NCBI RefSeq assembly: GCF_000215705.1
Contig: NC_015677.1
Location: forward strand, 3,174,001 to 3,238,000
Source: Ramlibacter tataouinensis TTB310
GTDB taxonomy: Bacteria > Pseudomonadota > Gammaproteobacteria > Burkholderiales > Burkholderiaceae_C
Direction: 5' to 3'
Length of the DNA: 64,000 nucleotides
Made by a program: the position numbers and the translations under genes. Of this stretch, positions 61,447 to 64,000 are shown one piece after another (position 1 is the first letter of the stretch; each line of letters starts with the position of its first letter). The notes under the pieces were generated by a model. The model was not told where the DNA came from. It saw only the letters and a list, made by a program, of their open reading frames with translations, and searched no databases.

Positions 61447-63993
61447 CTACTGCGCCGCGCGCCGCAGCGTCTCGACCACCGGGCGCGTCAGGACCTCGCG
61501 CATGCCCCACCAGCCCGCCGCCAGCGCGAGCACGGCGCCGGCCAGCGCCCCCAGCAGGGGCACCAGGGGCGAGGCGGTCCACTGGAAGTCGAAGGCGTAG
61601 CGCGCCAGTCCCCAGCCCACCACCGAGGCCACCATGCTGGCCAGGAAACCCGCCAGCAGGCCCACGCCGGCGAGCTCAGCGCGCTGGACCTGGCGCAGCA
61701 GGCTGGCCTGCGCGCCCACGGCCCGCATGATGGCGAACTCGCGCGCCCGCTCCTCGCGCGTGGCGGTCACGGCGGCGAACAGCACCACCACGCCGGCCGC
61801 CAGGGTGAAGCCGAACAGGAACTCCACAGCGCGGATCACCTTGTCCAGCACGCCCTGCACCTGGTTGATGGTGCTGGTCATGTCCACGCTGGTGATGTTG
61901 GGAAACTGCCGCACCAGCCGGTTGTCGAAGCCGGCGCTGTCGGGCGCGCGGAACGCGCCCATGTAGGTGGACGGCACATCGGGCATGCGGCTGACCGGGT
62001 AGATCACGAAGAAGTTGGCCCGCATCGAGCCCCAGTCCACCTGGCGCAGCGAGGTGATCCTGGCCTCGTTCTGCACGCCGCCGATGTCGAAGCGCAGCAC
62101 GTCGCCCAGCTGCAGGCCCAGGGTCTGCGCGATGCCCTCCTCCACGCTGAGCGCGCCGGCCTCCTCGGGCCGCCACTGCCCGGCCACGACCTCGTTGTGC
62201 GGCGGCGGCTGCGCGACGTGCGACAGGTTGAACTCGCGGTCGACCAGGCGCTTGGCCCGGTCCTCGGTGTAGTCGTCGGGCGAGACCGGCCGGCCGTTCA
62301 CCGCCACCAGCCGGCCGCGGATCATGGGGTACCAGTCGTAGCGCTTCACGCCCGCCGCCTGCAGGGTCTTCTGGAAGTCCTGCTCCTGCTCGGGCATGAC
62401 GTTGATGACGAAGCGGTTGGGCGCATCCGGCGGCGTGGCCTGGCGCCAGCTGGCGATCAGGTCGGTGCGCAGCAGCACCAGCAGCACCAGGGCCAGCAGG
62501 CCGACGGCCAGCGCGCTCACCTGCACCACGGCATAGGCCGGGCGCGCGGAGATCTGGCGCGTGGCCAGCACCAGCCAGCGCGGCGCCGTCTGCTCGTTGA
62601 CCAGGCGCCGCAGCAGTTTGACCGCCACCCAGCTCAGGCCGGCGAACACCAGCACCGCCCCGGCGAAACCGCCCACCGCGATGCCGCCCAGCTTGAGGTC
62701 GCTGCTGGCGGCCAGCAGCAGGACGGCAAAACCGATCACGCCCACCGTGAGCACGGCGGCCGATGCCGGCTTGAGCCCGCCCACGTCGCGCCGGATCACG
62801 CGCAGAGGCGGCACCTGGGCCAGCTGCAGCACCGGCGGCAGGCCGAAGGCGAACAGCAGCGTCAGGCCCATGCCCAGGCCGAACGCCACCGGCCACAGGC
62901 CCGGCGCCGGCAGGCTGGCCTCGACCAGGCTGCCCAGCAGCAGCACGAACACGAAGTGCACGGCGTAGCCGATGGCCACGCCCAGCGCGCTGGCGCCCAG
63001 GCCGACCACGGCGAATTCCATCGCGTAGCTGGTGGCGATGGTGCGCTGGCTCTGGCCCAGCACGCGCAGCATCGCGCAGTCGTCCAGGTGGCTGGCGGCG
63101 AAGCCGCGCGCGGCCAGCGCCACCGCCACCGCGCTGAGCAGGGCGGCCAGCAAGGCCACCAGGTTCAGGAATTTCTCGGCGCGGTCCAGCGTCTGGCGCA
63201 TCTCCGGCCGGCCGCTGTCCAGCGATTCGATGCGCAGGCCGCGCACCTCGGGCTTGGCGGCTTCCTGCTCGGCCCATTGCACGAAGCGCCGCACGTCGGC
63301 GTCGCGCCCGGCCACCGCGAAGCGGTAGTTCAGGCGGCTGGCCGGCTGCACCAGCCGGGTGGCCGGCAGGTCGGCCTCGTTGAGCATGACGCGCGGGGCG
63401 AAGTTCATGAAGCCGGCGCCGCGGTCCGGCTCGATGGCGATGATGCGGGCGATGCGCAGCTGCGCATCGCCCAGCAGCAGCGGATCGCCCACCCGCAGCG
63501 CCAGGGCCCCCAGCAGGCCGGCATCGACCCAGGCCTCGCCCGGCGCGGGGATGTCGCGCGTGGCGGCGGCCGGCGCGTCCTGCGCAGCCTGGACCTGCAG
63601 CGTCCCGCGCAGCGGGTAGCCCGGCTCCACCGCCTTCAGGGCCACCAGCCGGGCGGCGCCGCCCTGCTCGTCGGGCGCGCGCGCCATGGTCGGGAAGCCC
63701 AGCGTGGTCACGGCCTGCAGCCCCAGCTCGCGGGCGCGCGCCGCGAAGGCCGGCGGCGCAGGGTTGTCGCTGGAGACCACCGCGTCGCCGCCCAGCAGCT
63801 GGCGCGCGTCGCGCGACAGGCCGCCCTTGAGCCGGTCGGCGAAGAAGCCCACCGCGGTCAGCGCCGCCACGGCCAGGGTCACGGCCACGATGACCAGCCG
63901 CAGTTCGCCGGCGCGCAGGTCGCGCCACAGCGTGCGCCAGCCGAGCTGCCAGGCCGAGAGGGGACGCGCGGGGAGGCTCGCCGATGTGTTCAT
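61447..63993 (-). CDS. FtsX/MacB-like ABC transporter permease (YbbP type)
   Basis: The 848-aa membrane protein has one N-terminal helix (ELRLVIVAVTLAVAALTAVG), a periplasmic domain, and two FtsX modules of helices (about 265-430 and 730-845; LVALLAALLSAVAVALAARG, VLFAAVTATREERAREFAIM with RAVGAQ, and ALAGAVLALAAGWW). This is the arrangement of YbbP, which pairs with a YbbA ATPase. The ATPase gene is expected past the right edge. Confidence 0.9.
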   Translation of the reverse strand: MNTSASLPARPLSAWQLGWRTLWRDLRAGELRLVIVAVTLAVAALTAVGFFADRLKGGLSRDARQLLGGDAVVSSDNPAPPAFAARARELGLQAVTTLGFPTMARAPDEQGGAARLVALKAVEPGYPLRGTLQVQAAQDAPAAATRDIPAPGEAWVDAGLLGALALRVGDPLLLGDAQLRIARIIAIEPDRGAGFMNFAPRVMLNEADLPATRLVQPASRLNYRFAVAGRDADVRRFVQWAEQEAAKPEVRGLRIESLDSGRPEMRQTLDRAEKFLNLVALLAALLSAVAVALAARGFAASHLDDCAMLRVLGQSQRTIATSYAMEFAVVGLGASALGVAIGYAVHFVFVLLLGSLVEASLPAPGLWPVAFGLGMGLTLLFAFGLPPVLQLAQVPPLRVIRRDVGGLKPASAAVLTVGVIGFAVLLLAASSDLKLGGIAVGGFAGAVLVFAGLSWVAVKLLRRLVNEQTAPRWLVLATRQISARPAYAVVQVSALAVGLLALVLLVLLRTDLIASWRQATPPDAPNRFVINVMPEQEQDFQKTLQAAGVKRYDWYPMIRGRLVAVNGRPVSPDDYTEDRAKRLVDREFNLSHVAQPPPHNEVVAGQWRPEEAGALSVEEGIAQTLGLQLGDVLRFDIGGVQNEARITSLRQVDWGSMRANFFVIYPVSRMPDVPSTYMGAFRAPDSAGFDNRLVRQFPNITSVDMTSTINQVQGVLDKVIRAVEFLFGFTLAAGVVVLFAAVTATREERAREFAIMRAVGAQASLLRQVQRAELAGVGLLAGFLASMVASVVGWGLARYAFDFQWTASPLVPLLGALAGAVLALAAGWWGMREVLTRPVVETLRRAAQ

Positions 63994-64000
63994 CGGCGGG

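Overview
The window looks like a chromosomal segment from a high-GC Burkholderiales bacterium, most likely Comamonadaceae-like. I base this on the very GC-rich codon use of the housekeeping genes, the betaproteobacterial gene content (SlpA-IspH, RadC-Smr, LemA-M48, a phasin), a permuted tmRNA of the type known from betaproteobacteria, and a type III secretion system controlled by Ralstonia/Xanthomonas-type promoters. No species can be named from the sequence alone.

Bases 1-11,470 hold part of a type III secretion system (T3SS). On the minus strand, reading from high to low coordinates, lie sctC, sctD, a 90-aa coiled-coil protein, a TPR-like protein, an 80-aa pilin-like protein, a Gln-rich 123-aa protein, an HrpB1/HrpK protein, sctI and the start of sctJ, which runs off the left edge. 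Upstream of sctC, in the same direction, is a SAM methyltransferase with its own hrp promoter. Divergent from it are a 335-aa unknown protein with a PPTY motif, an HrpF/NolX-type translocon protein and a third TPR-like protein. Six perfect TTCG-N16-TTCG (hrpII/PIP) boxes, each followed by a YANNNT -10 element after exactly 31 bases, precede sctC, the methyltransferase, the 335-aa gene, hrpF and two large genes at 22-28 kb. These boxes define one regulon. The AraC-type activator that would read them (HrpB/HrpX) is not in the window.

Bases 11,470-21,290 are an N-acetylglucosamine (or related amino sugar) utilisation cluster: an AraC regulator, SIS-domain deaminase/isomerase, NagA, a complete sugar ABC transporter with an oxidoreductase inside the operon, and a divergent BadF-type kinase. 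A direct-repeat operator candidate lies in the divergent promoter. Bases 21,500-21,850 hold the permuted tmRNA gene, with an acceptor half preceding the coding half. Bases 21,960-28,280 hold the two large putative effectors; their composition is visibly less GC-rich than the flanks, which suggests transfer.

Bases 28,390-36,050 are a worn accessory region: a VOC protein, a decayed RND efflux operon, two LysR fragments, and intact regulator/SDR and HxlR/hydrolase pairs. Bases 36,080-43,110 form a metal-uptake operon of a Fur-family (Zur-like) repressor, a His-rich protein, an ABC-2 exporter-type system and a TonB-dependent receptor, read from a divergent region with two identical palindromes. 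Around 43,262 a ZIP transporter fragment and a HAD-hydrolase fragment meet tail to tail at a rearrangement scar. Bases 43,720-48,640 hold a LysR regulator, twin metallo-beta-lactamase-fold hydrolases, a broken CoA-transferase, a phosphite-dehydrogenase-like enzyme and a Bug-protein fragment, followed by an IS66 remnant.

From 49,170 to the right edge the sequence is compact, very GC-rich housekeeping DNA: tRNA-Ser, serS, csbD, a lipoprotein, a DUF2868/DUF3482 protein, a threonine dehydratase, ispH, fkpB, radC, Smr, an M48 protease, lemA, a truncated haemoglobin, an esterase, a phasin and an FtsX-family permease.
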